Source of the DNA: Archivesica marissinica
Taxonomy: Eukaryota; Mollusca; Bivalvia; Venerida; Vesicomyidae
Assembly (NCBI GenBank): GCA_014843695.1
Contig: CM026404.1
Coordinates: 5,721,766-5,785,765, forward strand
Length of the DNA: 64,000 bases
Direction of reading: 5' to 3'
In this document: piece by piece, positions 33,605 through 45,935 of the stretch
Layout of the letters: each line of letters opens with the position of its first letter
Position numbering within the stretch: the stretch's first letter is position 1
Position numbers and translations under genes: made by a program
Notes under the pieces: generated by a model
The model's database searches: none
What the model was told of the DNA's origin: nothing
The model's input: the letters and a program-made list of their open reading frames with translations, nothing else

Positions 33605-35903
33605 GTTATAATGTGTCATCTTTGTTTGTATCTATAGTATTTGCTCTCTCACCCTTATTTTGTGGTAAGGGGGGTGGGGTAAAAAATTTAATATTTAAAG
33701 GACAGTTCGGAGGGTGCGTGTGGAGGAATAGATTTTTGTCGAGACTGATTTGGTTTTGAATCCATGACATGAATAACTAACTGCTTGGACTCAGATGCAA
33801 GTCCTCATTTTTGAAGGGCCTAATAAATTATTTCATTTTAAAATAAGATCATGAAGTGAAAAAATGAGCACAAGTTAAAAGGTCAGATGGTGTTATTGAT
33901 ATAGTGGTCTGGGAATGGTTGAAAAGGTGTAGGGAAGCCCTTAAGAGTTATTGATACATGAACTGATTGGCTGAGTAGGTATTGTCACAAATAGTGAAAA
34001 TGACTTCTAAATATTAAAATACAATATATGAGCTGCATGTTGGAATATTTAAAAATATTTGCAGACTATTTGGTGACAAATAAACAGCATATTATAAATG
34101 CAGGTGTCAGTGCAACATTCACCACCAAATTACCTTCAGAGTAGGGGGTGGGTGCCTTTAGTGGGAAATATAAAAAAACGCAATTGGTCAACCCCATTGA
34201 AATTTAACATTTTCCTGTGGCTCAAAGGCCATTCTGTTGAAAACTACTGTCTTGTGCCAAACTATTTTTGGGGGAAATCTACCAGTAATGGCACTGTGTT
34301 ATAATGGTGACCTATGGAAATTGCAATGGCGGTGTCTGACCTAAATGGTGGTAGGAGGGATGCTCTAGTATTGTTGACAAGCACATTCTCAGACTGTTAG
34401 TTACTATAAAACATGTTAATGATGTTGTTATATTGAGACAGTATGGAATGCTGCAGTGATGATACACACTGTATTAGATACCTGTACACATACTTGATAT
34501 ATCATTCAACAGGTGATGCTAAACACCTACCACCACACCCTCCCCACACAATATTGTACTGTATATGATGCAAAGCCTGATAAAATGGTCGTTGAAGGTT
34601 AAATACGCCGTATCTCCTGAACTAAAAAAACATATACCGGTAATGATGAAAATTCCTACGCCTTAGTATAATGGAATATTATCAACTTTGAAACATTAAA
34701 ATATTCAATAAATGAGTGTGCACAAATTGGGAAGGGTAAGCACAAGTTCAGATCATATTGGATGCTTTGATTGTCCAAAATAATTTATATGATCAATACA
34801 TAAAAATAATATTATTACAATTTTTCACCAAAATTGGGAAAATTATTATAAATGAAGATTATACTAACGCCAAAGCTGTGTAAATAAATATATCGTATTT
34901 CCGAGTAAATTCAAATTTCTAAATTATGATTCACACATTTTCGAATTTGTTTGCACATGTCTTAATTAGCATCTTCATAATTCAAAGTTGTTGGTATGTA
35001 TGCTATAATATAGGGTTTTCACAGGCTTGAAAACACTGGGTTTCCTTGGAAAGCATTCAAATGCTTAAACAGTGCTTGGGAAATTCCTTGAAAAGTCCTT
35101 AAAACTTGAACAACTTGTTATGAACAATTTCTGCCCAAAAAATAAATCGTAAATGTTGACATCGACTCGACTCGCAGTTTCGCTAATTCCGCTAAAGTAC
35201 GAAGTAAATCGTTGAGTGTGAGCGCACTTGGTTCGAACAGTCAAAGGAGCACAAGAATTGTCAATAAATGTTGAAGCAAATGGGTTGGGCCACAAGTTTT
35301 AACAACATTAGTTAATGCCCTCCCCTGGTATTTGATTCCGGATGTACCGGTATGCAAAAACTAAATATACTGACAATGCAGTAATGAGCTGCTCAGAGAT
35401 GAAACTATTCACCTGTGGTTCAATGTGTGGTCTGTGTGCCTGTGTATTGTCATGAGCACTGGTTGGTAATCTGTATTAGAAATAAAAATATCTCCTACTT
35501 TATAATTACCGGTAATCACTGTTACAAATATAGAAACAAAAACAAACCTTCCGGAAAATTGATAAGACCATTTTATATTATTTCCCAAAAATAAATCTGA
35601 TTATGAATTATGGCGCTAGCCTTGGGAATATTCCAGATATATTTATTATTTAAGCCCAAATTTATGCAGAAGTAAAGCAGCTAATCAAATTAATAAGTAA
35701 GCAAATCTGAACTTTCCTCACAAGATTTGATTTATGATGGGAATACATCATGCAAGTGTAATTACCTAATTAATATACCTCGTTAATTAGTGTGCCTAGC
35801 TCGTGTACTGCTGGATGAGTCTTGCGTACTCTGCAGGATGTCTAGTACGTTCAGTGTGGGCCGGTGCAGTCACAGGAATGTATACGTACTTGCTATATGG
35901 ATT
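33605..35903. other. Long quiet stretch
   Basis: About 2.3 kb without arrays or well-defined elements. Near 35010-35100 a CTTGAAAA/CCTTGAAAAGTCC segment resembles the interior of the element at 55541-55930. GTTGGGCCACAAGTTTTAAC (35286 region) recurs near 40285. No convincing exon is seen. Confidence 0.5.
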
Positions 35904-35925
35904 TACAGTCAAACCTGACTAAACC

Positions 35926-36162
35926 GTAACCTGCCGAATAAATTGAACGGAATGTGCAAACAACATAGCTCCAGATCAGCCCGTAGCACCGCGCCACGCC
36001 TGATTAGGATCTATGTTGTTTGCTATTCAGACAAGTGATTTAGCTCCACTATTCGAATAGCAAACAGCATTGAGCCTGATCAGACGGCTCTTTCTGTGCT
36101 GTACATCTGATCTGGCTCTATGCTGTTTGCAAAAGCGACTTTTGTTGTGATTGGCAGGTTAA
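35926..36162 (+). mobile_element. PB-C MITE
   Basis: The ends CCTGCCGAATAAATTG and GATTGGCAGG-TTAA bound hairpins with GATCAGG/CCTGATCAG motifs. The left target is GTAA (mutated). It shares its right TTAA with the next PB-A copy. A pogo-like end (TACAGTCAAACCTG, 35904 onward) lies directly upstream. Confidence 0.7.
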
Positions 36163-36389
36163 CCCTTTCAACACCACAGACCTCTAAATAGGCTTACAAA
36201 AAGTGTAGATCCAGATGAGCCGGCTCGTCTCATCAGGATCTGCACTTTTTGCCAGTGATATGACTATTTTTAGACATAATTACCCATTTTGATAAATGAA
36301 CTTGTCCAAATGTGATTTTCTGATTCATTTATTGGTTTATGAATATCATGGACCAGTCCATGTGAGTTACTTGGTGTTGAATGGGTTAA
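36159..36389 (+). mobile_element. PB-A MITE abutting PB-C
   Basis: The shared TTAA at 36159-36162 is its left end and the right TTAA is 36386-36389. One arm of the central hairpin is shortened (GGCTCGTCTCATC). Confidence 0.85.
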
Positions 36390-36842
36390 TGATATCTACC
36401 TGTGACAATTGTTATAATTTAATCTGCTACAATTCGATGCACATCGAGAACATATTTAATATTGTTCTTCTCGCAGTAACCAACAGCTGGATTGTGTTAA
36501 CATTTCATGAACAGCTTGCAACAGAAGTAGAAGATGCTAGAGACATTATTCTATAATTTATTGGCAATTAAAGTGCCATCACTTCTCATCAGTTCCTCCA
36601 TTAGTGAAAATACAAGTTTGGAAGTGCAAGTTGTATTATGTTAAAGAATATCTGGTGTTTTGTGTTGCTGTTGTCGTGTGCTGTTGGATTGCTGATGAGT
36701 TTATTCATGCCTGTCACTGCAGAAATATCGGGGGTGAGTTATGCAGCAGCCGGAAGCATTTATTGTCCCATGATGCAATTAATTTAATAAAGGGAAATCA
36801 TTTATTAAAGCTACTTTTCGCATAATTATTTTTACAAACAGC
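36390..36842. other. Unassigned sequence
   Basis: Two short plus-strand frames here do not look like conserved exons. No repeat is recognised. Confidence 0.4.
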
Positions 36843-37089
36843 TTAACCCATTTGATTCTGGATACCGTTCAAACAGTATTTGCAAAGAACATAGAGCCAG
36901 ATCAGCTGCCACGGAATGTGCCGTCTGATCAGGCTCTATGCTGTTTGCTATTCAGATGATCTTGCTAAGACACTTGGCTATGTAGTAAACAACATAGATC
37001 CTGATCAGCATGAAGTGTCACGCTGTGGCTGATCTGGATCTATGTTGTTTGCAAAATCCTTTAAATGTATCCAGAATGAAATGGGTTAA
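36843..37089 (-). mobile_element. PB-B MITE, intact
   Basis: TTAA at 36843-36846 and 37086-37089, ends CCCATTTGATTCTGG and CCAGAATGAAATGGG, with two hairpins inside. It is inverted relative to the copy at 1183. Confidence 0.82.
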
Positions 37090-37127
37090 GCGGGTATGTG
37101 TGGGCATATTTCAGAAGTTGACATACA

Positions 37128-37314
37128 TACAGACAAACTTGTTTTACTGGTCACGTGTCCCCTCTAAGAAGCATCCAACCTGCAGTAAGCAGCTAGTTTC
37201 CATATTCCCAATATTTTAATTTATTATACATCTGCCTTCTATTAAGCAGCCACCTGTGCTAAGCAGCTACTCTCTGTGATTCCCTTGGCTGGCTGCTTAA
37301 CACAGGTTTGACTG
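37128..37314 (-). mobile_element. Pogo-like MITE
   Basis: The right end CACAGGTTTGACTG-TA is intact and the left end eroded. The interior AAGCAGCCACCTGTGCTAAG is shared. Confidence 0.65.
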
Positions 37315-37444
37315 TATGCCTGTTTCAATTATTACGTAACAGATTATATTAAAACCACAATTGAGTTGCTAATGTTCAATTAATCCCCATTCGGTATGTT
37401 GCGTTTATAACACGGTCTATGCTCTTCAGAAATAGAATATTGTA

Positions 37445-37765
37445 GACAGACGGATCTGTAGTCCAGTGGTTAACACATCACACTGGTAATCCAGGGATCA
37501 CAGGTTCGATCCCCCGTCTGACCCTAATAAAATTAACAGTCTTTCAGATGGGACATTAAACCGAGGAGACTCTGGAATGGGTCTCTGTCTGTATCATTGC
37601 ACTATCCTCCAAAAATCTAAAATGACTAATCTCTTCAGGAGGCATCGCTCATATGGGCAACTGGTAGTGACGAGAAATAAAGGTAAAACACACACAGTGC
37701 ACCCAAGTACTGGTTAACCGCTGGAGCCTTCCCAGGAAAGGTGTTGTTAGGTAAAACCCGAAATA
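37445..37765 (+). mobile_element. SINE C joined to a SINE B body fragment
   Basis: The head is complete (TAGTCCAGTGG, GGTTCGATCCCC); a short body deletion follows, and the tail ends in an ACACAC run at about 37700. It continues into GTGCACCCAAGTACTGG ... GTGTTGTTAGGTAAA from SINE B. Confidence 0.8.
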
Positions 37766-38074
37766 TAACATAACATATAAAACACACACACATAGAATAT
37801 TGCCAGATTCCACGGGTACTGTAACAGAGGTAGTCTATGTTCTACAGATGTCTATCTCCCAGCCGTCAGCAGAATGAAATATGGAACACTTGAATCAATC
37901 ACTAATCATTATTATATCTGTCCATCAATCATGCCTATCACTCGGTGATATATTGGGCTTTCCTGTGAACAAATGATTAACACATCAGTGGAATTGATGA
38001 TAGATGACTGATAACTCTTTGATTATCCTTCCATATTCTATCATTGTGATTGTGATTGTCACTTTGTAATAGGT

Positions 38075-38372
38075 GTGTGTTTTATGTGTTTTATTTGTTA
38101 TCGTCGCAACCGGTTGCCCATATGAGCGATGCCTCCTGAAGAGATAAGTAATTTTAGATTTTGGAGGATAGTGCATGATACAGACAGAGACCCATTCCAG
38201 AGTCTCTTCTGGTTCTTTTACTTGTACGGTGTACAACACCAACACAAGACCTTGGTTTAACGTCCCATCTGAAAGACTGTTAATTTTATTAGGGTCAGAC
38301 GGGGGGTCGAACCTGTGATCCCTGGATTACCAGTCCAGCGTGTTACCACTGGACTTACAGATCTGTCTGTTT
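38075..38372 (-). mobile_element. SINE C, near full length
   Basis: Minus strand; head, body and tail are all present. Confidence 0.85.
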
Positions 38373-38683
38373 TGTAATAGGGGTAACAATTGGTACATTC
38401 TATTCTCAAGGAAATATCAGCTTTTTTAGCAGCTAAATATCACCAACATCATCCAGGGCTCATTCCAGAGGGCGACTGAGGAAAAATAGTCGCCCTAAGG
38501 GACCCTGACTTCACACTCCCTGGAGCCCCACTTCTCCCTAATAAAAAAAAAATATTTCACAATTTTCATACAAAATATTGTCCTGAGTAAGATGCACTGT
38601 CCCATTACAATACACTACTTCTATTCAAAATTGTCAAATTGTGACTTTTAACCCTATTTTGTTGAAATTTATTAAATCACAAC

Positions 38684-38930
38684 TTAACCCTTTCAACCCC
38701 ACAGGCCTCTAAATAGGCTTATGAAAAGTGTAGATCCAGATGAGCCGGCTCGTAACGAGCCGTCTCATCAGGATCTGCACTTTTTTGCCAGTAATAATTA
38801 TTACTATTTTTAGATAAAATTACCCATTTTGATAAATGAACTGGTCCAAATGTAATTTTCTTATTAATTTATTGGTCTAAAAATAGCATGCACCAGTCCA
38901 TGTCAGTTACTTGGGGTTGAATGGGTTAAC
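38684..38930 (+). mobile_element. PB-A MITE, left of a head-to-head pair
   Basis: TTAA at 38684-38687 and 38927-38930, ends CCCTTTCAACCCC and GGGGTTGAATGGG. It abuts the next, inverted copy through a single TTAA. Confidence 0.88.
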
Positions 38931-39162
38931 CCATTCAACACCAAGTATCTGACATGGACTGGTGCATGATCTTTTTAGACCAATAAATTAATAAGAAAAT
39001 TACATTTGGACCAGTTCATTTATCAAAATGGGTAATTTTGTCTAAAAATAGTAATACTACTGGCAAAAAGTGCAGATCCTGATGAGACGGCTCAACACGA
39101 GCCGGCTCATCTGGATCTACACTTTTTGTAAGCCTTTTTAGAGGTCAGTGGTGTTGAAAGAG
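38927..39162 (-). mobile_element. PB-A MITE, right of a head-to-head pair
   Basis: It starts at the shared TTAA with CCCATTCAACACC and ends GTGGTGTTGAAAGAG, where the outer TTAA has been lost. The central hairpin reads GACGGCTCAACACGAGCCGG. Confidence 0.85.
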
Positions 39163-39436
39163 ATACGGGTGCAATCGAGCGCTGTCTGTCTCACTTCTCC
39201 CCAAGAATTATGACCTAGAATGAGAGCCCTGATCATCTACGTACCTTCTATAAGCTTTGAGAGAATCTATCTGGGTCGTGTGACCAGTCACGTCAATATT
39301 GCGGAGTTATGGCCAATTTCCGTAGTGAAAGCCTAGTAACTTACATTTATTCTCATCATTCATTCTCATCAGTAAGTACTGACTCATCCTCGTCAAGTTT
39401 GAGCTCATTAATTTCTGGCACGATATAAGCTGCCAG
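39163..39436. other. Unassigned sequence
   Basis: Nothing is recognised. Confidence 0.4.
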
Positions 39437-40075
39437 ATTTGTATTAATTCCAGGAGTTATGTGCCTTGATTAGTGAACATTCACTACAATCATGAGTTAT
39501 GTGCCTTGATTAGTGAACATTCACTACAATCATGTGTTATGTGCCTTGATCAGTGAACATTCACTACAATCATGTGTTTATGTGCCTTGATTAGTGAACA
39601 TTCACTACAAGCATGTGTTTATGTGCCTTGATTAGTGAACATTCACTACAATCATGTGTTTATGTGTCTTGATTAGTGAACATTCACTACAATCATGTGT
39701 TTATGTGCCTTGATTAGATAACATTCACTGCAATCATGTGTTTATGTGCCTTGATTAGTGAACATTCACTACAATCATGTGTTTATGTGCCTTAATTGAT
39801 TAGTGAACATTCACTACAATCATGTGTTTTTGTGCCTTGATTAGATAACATTCACTACAATCATGTGTTTATGTGCCTTGATTAGTGAACATTCACTACA
39901 ATCATGTGTTTATGTGCCTTGATTAGTGAACATTCACTACAATCATGTGTTATGTGCCTTGATTAGTGAACATTCACTACAATCATGTGTTTATGTGCCT
40001 TGATTAGTGAACAATCACTACAATCATGTGTTTATGTGCCTTGATTAGTGAACATTCACTACAGTCATGTGTTTA
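39437..40075. repeat. 41-bp minisatellite, about 15 copies
   Basis: The unit contains TGATTAGTGAACATTCACTA and CAATCATGTGTTTATGTGCC. AGTGA-ACAT-TCACT is a dyad in each unit. Confidence 0.95.
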
Positions 40076-40079
40076 CGAT

Positions 40080-40205
40080 CCGTTAGTTTATACACATTAA
40101 TTTTAGCCCGATTGCGAAAAAGTTCTTACAACTTAGTTTAATCGAATCGCTCTCGAGACCTCATTGCTGATGGAAACCATCGCCATGAGGGTGAGAGAGA
40201 AGAGA
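40080..40205 (-). mobile_element. SINE A tail fragment
   Basis: A minus-strand class 2 tail and body fragment (GGTTTCCATCAGCAATGAGG) that breaks off before the head. Confidence 0.7.
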
Positions 40206-40365
40206 ATTTTATTGCAACTCAATAGTACATAAATATTTCATATACATAAAGATACAATACATAGCATGAAAATACAAATGGTTTGGGCCACAAGTTTTAA
40301 CAACATTAGACAACGGCCCGTGCCAGAGACAACGGCCTTATCTGAATGCCTTGCCTAAGGATGCA

Positions 40366-40677
40366 ATTTATACAAATTTATTTCAGCTCGATTGCGAAAC
40401 AAGTTATTTCAACTTATATAAATCACTCTCGAGACCTCATTCCTGATGGAATCCATCGCCACGAGGGAGAGAGAAGAGGCAATGTGGAATTTAAATGCCT
40501 TGCCTAAGGGCACAATCGTAACGGCTCCAGTGGGGCTCGAATTCCGGACCTTTCGCACCTGAAGCGAACACGCATCCACTGCGCTATCACGACTTCCGAT
40601 GCAATCGTACAGCTGGGAGCGATCTCCGGGTCTCACCTAAAGCGAATGCACTACTACTGCGCTATCACGACTTCCAC
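40366..40677 (-). mobile_element. SINE A plus an adjoining second SINE A head
   Basis: 40366-40597 is a full minus-strand SINE A. It is followed immediately by another partial head (40598-40677) ending in GTGGAAGTCGTGATAGCGC on the minus strand. Confidence 0.8.
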
Positions 40678-40679
40678 AA

Positions 40680-40940
40680 TATCCATTCTATGGTGTAATG
40701 GATCGGTGTCTGCCTCATAACCGTGACATTGTGAGTTTGTTTCCTTGATGAAGACACTGCAGTCCACACTGCATCTCCCTCTCAGCGATGGATTCCCTCA
40801 GGAATGAGGTCTCGACACTGCAGTCCACACTGCATCTCCCTCTCAGCGATGGATTCCCTCAGGAATGAGGTCTCGACAATGATCATACTAATGTTGTAAG
40901 AACATGTTTTGCAATCAAGCTAAAGGAAGTTGTATAAATT
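40680..40940 (+). mobile_element. SINE E with a 60-bp internal duplication
   Basis: The head TATGGTGTAATGGATCGG resembles SINE E. The segment GACACTGCAGTCCACACTGC ... GGAATGAGGTCTC occurs twice in tandem, followed by the class 2 tail (GCAATCAAGCTAAA). Confidence 0.7.
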
Positions 40941-41083
40941 ATAATGAATATTCCTGTTGAACGAACATCCAGGGCTAAGAGTCTCCAGCTGACCATATAT
41001 ACTTGCATATTCCACTGTCCACATATACTTGCATATTCCACTGTCCACATATATTGGTGTATGATATATTTTAGAACAATGCA

Positions 41084-41318
41084 TTAACCCATTCAACACC
41101 AAGTAATTGACATGGACTGGTCCATGATATTTTTAGACCAATAAATTAATAACAAAATTACATTTGGATCAGTTCATTTATCAAAATGGGTAAAAAAATT
41201 AGTTATATTACTTGAAAAAAGTGCAGATCCTGATGAGACGGCTCGTCATGAGCCGGCTCATCTGGATCTACACTTTTTTGTAAGCCAATTTAGAGGTCTG
41301 TGGTGTTGAAAGGGTTAA
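41084..41318 (-). mobile_element. PB-A MITE
   Basis: TTAA at 41084-41087 and 41315-41318, both terminal repeats, and the GGCTCGTCATGAGCC hairpin. Confidence 0.87.
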
Positions 41319-41354
41319 TCTAATTACAAATTGAGAAAGATATCAAAGTACTGT

Positions 41355-41662
41355 CCATACTCGCCTATAAGACTACTACCCTACTTTGCTCCTGAAATCT
41401 GTGGGTTTTGGCATGCACTCGCATATAAGACGGGTTGATAAAATGGACCCCAGACCATGTATAAATTGCATGCGTGGCCAGTGCAAGTTGAAGAAGTTGT
41501 TAGTGTCAGAGTGCTTTCTTTTCTAAAACATAATTATGGAATACCATATAACACATTTTAAAAAAAAAAAAAACAATTATTATTTAAAAACAAAATTCTT
41601 ATAAGATAGGACTTTGAGGCCATAACCTGGTGGTAAAAATCTCGTCTTATAGGCGAGTATGG
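41355..41662. mobile_element. Element with CCATACTCGCCTATAAGAC inverted ends
   Basis: CCATACTCGCCTATAAGAC at the left is mirrored exactly by GTCTTATAGGCGAGTATGG at the right, about 308 bp apart. A partial copy of the end (CACTCGCATATAAGACGGG) lies inside the left end. Superfamily and target duplication are not determined. Confidence 0.75.
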
Positions 41663-41954
41663 CTGGGTACCAGTAAATCTAGTCTTATCTTGAACTTGTT
41701 ACCTTCCCGCTATCAGATTTATTGGAGTTGTGTTGACGGTTGTTATTTAGCCTTATCAGACTTGTAATTATGGATTGTAGCTTCTCTTATCTCTCGGTAT
41801 CTCCTTCTATCAGGCTCACACAACTTTCAAATCATCTGTATCTCATCAGAATTACCTGTACCATGATATATCAGTCAATCCATTCTTAAACTCTAATACA
41901 TTTGTTGATGATGGATGTATGTTTATTTGTTGTGGATTTGCTATCAATGCCAGA

Positions 41955-42605
41955 TACATTTGGACCACACCAGGGTGATATATTGTTTCTGGGAATCGTT
42001 TGGACCACACCAGGGTGATATATTGTTTCTGGGAATCATTTGGACCACACCAGGGTGATATATTGTTTCTGGGAATCATTTGGACCACACCAGGGTGATA
42101 TATTGTTTCTGGGAATCATTTGGCTACTCCAGGGTGATATATTGTTTCTGGGAATCGTTTGGCTACACCCGGGTGATATATTGCTTCTGGGAATCATTTG
42201 GACCACACCAGGGTGATATATTGCTTCTGGGAATCATTTGGACCACACCAGGGTGATATATTGTTTCTGGGAATCATTTGGACTACACCAGGGTGATATA
42301 TTGTTTCTGGGAATCATTTGGACCACACCAGGGTGATATATTGCTTCTGGGAATCATTTGGACCACACCAGGGTGATATATTGTTTCTGGGAATCATTTG
42401 GACCACACCAGGGTGATATATTGTTTCTGGGAATCATTTGGACCACACCAGGGTGATATATTGTTTCTGGGAATCATTTGGACCACACCAGGGTGATATA
42501 TTGCTTCTGGGAATCATTTGGACTACACCAGGGTGATATATTGCTTCTGGGAATCATTTGGACCACACCAGGGTGATATATTGTTTCTGGGAATCATTTG
42601 GCTAC
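41955..42605. repeat. 40-bp minisatellite, about 16 copies
   Basis: The unit contains TGGACCACACCAGGGTGATA and TATTGTTTCTGGGAATCATT. Variation is low (mainly C/T and CCAC/CTAC). Confidence 0.97.
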
Positions 42606-42734
42606 TCCTGGTGTATTTACAAGATTTTATCTTTTTGTAGTACAAACAGATATTTAGCTCGTCCGAGTTAACAAAAAAGTGTCTGTCCATCTGTCAAGTT
42701 TTACTTGTAGTAAATGCTACCAGTAGTCAGGATC

Positions 42735-43022
42735 TTTCGGGATTTTTTTGATTCTATCTAGGTTTCTGCATTTGTCTATGTTTTCGGGATCTTTTTTAAA
42801 TTCTATTTAGGTTTCAGCATGTGTCTATGTTTTCGGGATCTTTTTTACTCTATTTAGGTTTCGGCATTTGTCTATGTTTTCGGGATCTTTTTTATTCTAT
42901 CTAGGTTTCGACATTTGTCTATGTTGTCAGGATCTTTTTATTCTATCTAGGTTTCTACATTTGTCTATGTTTTCGGGATATTTTTTATTCTATCTAGGTT
43001 TCTGCATTTGTCTATGTTTTCA
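42735..43022. repeat. About 48-bp minisatellite, about 6 copies
   Basis: The unit contains GTCTATGTTTTCGGGATC and TTCTATCTAGGTTTC. Confidence 0.9.
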
Positions 43023-43104
43023 TTGGCTTTCCTTCATACTTACTCACATGTTATGTTACGATTTATTTCAATTTAAGAAAACTAGGTCATTATGTGAATA
43101 TAAA

Positions 43105-44935
43105 AACGTGCTAACACTGTATCTTAGAATCTACCCTATATGTTACAGTCTGGTGAGGGTGTATCTTAGAATCTACCCTATCTGTTACAGTCTGGTGAGG
43201 GTGTATCTTAGAATCTACCCTATATGTTACAGTCTGGTGAGGGTGTATCTTAGAATCTACCCTATCTGTTACAGTCTGGTGAGGGTGTATCTTAGAATCT
43301 ACACTATCTGTACAGTCTGGTGAGGGTGTATCTTAGAATCTACCCTATCTGTTACAGTCTGGTGAGGGTGTATCTTAGAATCTACACTATCTGTACCGTC
43401 TGGTGTGGGTGTATCTTAGAATCTACCCTATCGTTACAGTCTGGTGAGGGTGTATCTTAGAATCTACACTATCTGTACAGTCTGGTGAGGGTGTATCTTA
43501 GAATCTACCCTATCTGTTACAGTCTGGTGAGGGTGTATCTTAGAATCTACCCTATCTGTTACAGTCTGGTGAAGATGTATCTTAGAATCTACCCTATCTG
43601 TACATTCTGGTGTGGGTGTATCTTAGAATCTACCCTATCTGTACATTCTGGTGAGGGTGTATCTTAGAATCTACCCTATATGTTACAGTCTGGTGAGGGT
43701 GTATCTTAGAATCTACCCTATCTGTTACAGTCTGGTGAGGGTGTATCTTAGAATCTACCCTATCTGTACATTCTGGTGAGGGTGTATCTTAGAATCTACC
43801 CTATATGTTACAGTCTGGTGAGGGTGTATCTTAGAATCTACCCTATCTGTTACAGTCTGGTGAGGGTGTATCTTAGAATCTACCCTATATGTTACAGTCT
43901 GGTGAGGGTGTATCTTAGAATCTACCCTATCTGTACCGACTGGTGAGGGTGTATCTTAGAATCTACCCTATCTGTACAGTCTGGTGAGGGTGTATCTTAG
44001 AATCTACCCTATCTGTTACAGTCTGGTGAGGGTGTATCTTAGAATCTACACTATCTGTACAGTCTGGTGAGGGTGTATCTTAGAATCTACCCTATCTGTT
44101 ACAGTCTGGTGAGGGTGTATCTTAGAATCTACACTATCTGTACCATCTGGTGTGGGTGTATCTTAGAATCTACCCTATCTTTACAGTCTGGTGAGGGTGT
44201 ATCTTAGAATCTACACTATCTGTACAGTCTGGTGAGGGTGTATCTTAGAATCTACCCTATCTGTTACAGTCTGGTGAGGGTGTATCTTAGAATCTACCCT
44301 ATCTGTTACAGTCTGGTGAAGATGTATCTTAGAATCTACCCTATCTGTTACAGTCTGGTGAGGGTGTATCTTAGAATCTACCCTATCTGTACATTCTGGT
44401 GTGGGTGTATCTTAGAATCTACCCTATCTGTACATTCTGGTGAGGGTGTATCTTAGAATCTACCCTATCTGTACAGTCTGGTGAGGGTGTATCTTAGAAT
44501 CTACCCTATCTGTACATTCTGGTGTGGGTGTATCTTAGAATCTACCCTATCTGTACAGTCTGGTGAGGGTGTATCTTAGAATCTACCCTATCTGTTACAG
44601 TCTGGTGAGGGTGTATCTTAGAATCTACACTATCTGTTACAGTCTTGTGAGGGGTGTATCTTAGAATCTACCCTATCTGTACAGACTGGTGAGGGTGTAT
44701 CTTAGAATCTACCCTATCTGTACATTCTTGTGAGGGTGTATCTTAGAATCTACCCTATCTTTACAGTCTGGTGAGGGTGTATCTTAGAATCTACCCTATC
44801 TGTACAGACTGGTGAGGGTGTATCTTAGAATCTACCCTATCTGTACAGTCTGGTGAGGGTGTATATTAGAATCTACCCAATCTGTACAGTCTGGTGAGGG
44901 TGTATCTTAGAATCTACACTATCTGTACAGGCGGG
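43105..44935. repeat. 41/42-bp minisatellite, about 44 copies, with higher-order duplication
   Basis: The unit contains TGTATCTTAGAATCTACCCT and TACAGTCTGGTGAGGG. A run marked by the rare variant GGTGAAGATG occurs at 43571 and again at 44318, 747 bp apart with matching neighbours, so about 18 units were duplicated as a block. Confidence 0.95.
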
Positions 44936-45011
44936 TGAGGGACTCTGACCCATTTGAACCTTTTGTATTTAATGTAACAGGCTCAGAATTGTTTAATATG
45001 TTGAAAGGTGA

Positions 45012-45200
45012 GGTGAATGGATCTGTAGTCCAGTGGTTAACATGTAGGGCTTTACTTCCTGGGATTGCAGGTTTGATCTCTGGTCTTGCTATCATATTAC
45101 CAGTCCATCACATGAGACTATTGGTACAAGCAAGATTCCACGTATAAGAACCAGGGATGCTTCTGGAATTAGGGCATCTGGAGGCATCACACCTATCACT
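45012..45200 (+). mobile_element. Diverged SINE C-like copy
   Basis: The head ATGGATCTGTAGTCCAGTGG is clear. The B-box region (GCAGGTTTGATC) and body (GAACCAGGGATGCTTCTGGAAT) are strongly diverged. Confidence 0.6.
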
Positions 45201-45455
45201 AGGAAACAAGGGCATTTAAGCCAGATAGAAAGTATTTGAGTTACTTCCCCATTGTTCTTTAATGAAAAGTTTTAATATTTCAATTGCATATACAGTCAAA
45301 CCTGTGTTAATGGTCATCTCTATTAAGCAGCCAAATGGCATTATGGAGCCAGTATTCAAATTCCCAATATGTTACTTTGTTATACATTCTTTGACCTCTA
45401 TTAAGCAGCCACCTGTGCTAAGCAGCCACTTTCTGTGATTCCCTTGGCTGACTGT

Positions 45456-45698
45456 TTATCCTATTTCATTCTGGATACATTTAAAGGCTTTTACAAACAA
45501 CATAGATCCAGATCAGCCGCAGCGTGACGCGTGCTGATCAGGATCTATGTTGTTTGCTACATAGCCAAGTATCTTAGCAAGATCATCTGAATAGCAAATA
45601 GCATAGAGTCTGATCAGATGGTACGTTCCATGGCGGCTGATCTGGCTCTATGTATTTTGCAATACTGTTTGAATGGTATCCAGAATCAAATGGGTTAA
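45456..45698 (+). mobile_element. PB-B MITE nested in the pogo-like MITE
   Basis: The left end is mutated (TTATCCTATTTCATTCTGG). The interior hairpins are complete, and it ends CAGAATCAAATGGG-TTAA. Confidence 0.78.
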
Positions 45699-45935
45699 CC
45701 TTTTCAACACCACATACCTCTAAATAGGCTTACAAAAAGTGTAGATCCAGATGAGCCGGCTCGTGACGAGCCGTCTCATCAGGATCTGCACTTTTTGTCA
45801 GTGATATGACTAATTTTAGACATAATTACCCATTTTGATAAATGAACTTGTCCAAATGTGATTTTCTGATTCATTTATTGGTTTATGAATATCATGGACC
45901 AGTCCATGTAAGTTACTTGGTGTTGAATGGGTTAA
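45695..45935 (+). mobile_element. PB-A MITE abutting PB-B
   Basis: It shares TTAA 45695-45698 with the PB-B copy and ends GGTGTTGAATGGG-TTAA (45932-45935). The central hairpin GGCTCGTGACGAGCC is intact. Confidence 0.87.

Noticed and set aside
36296..36556. 86-codon frame starting MNLSKCDF
   Set aside because: The first half is the end of a PB-A MITE and the same peptide start appears at the 45.8 kb copy.
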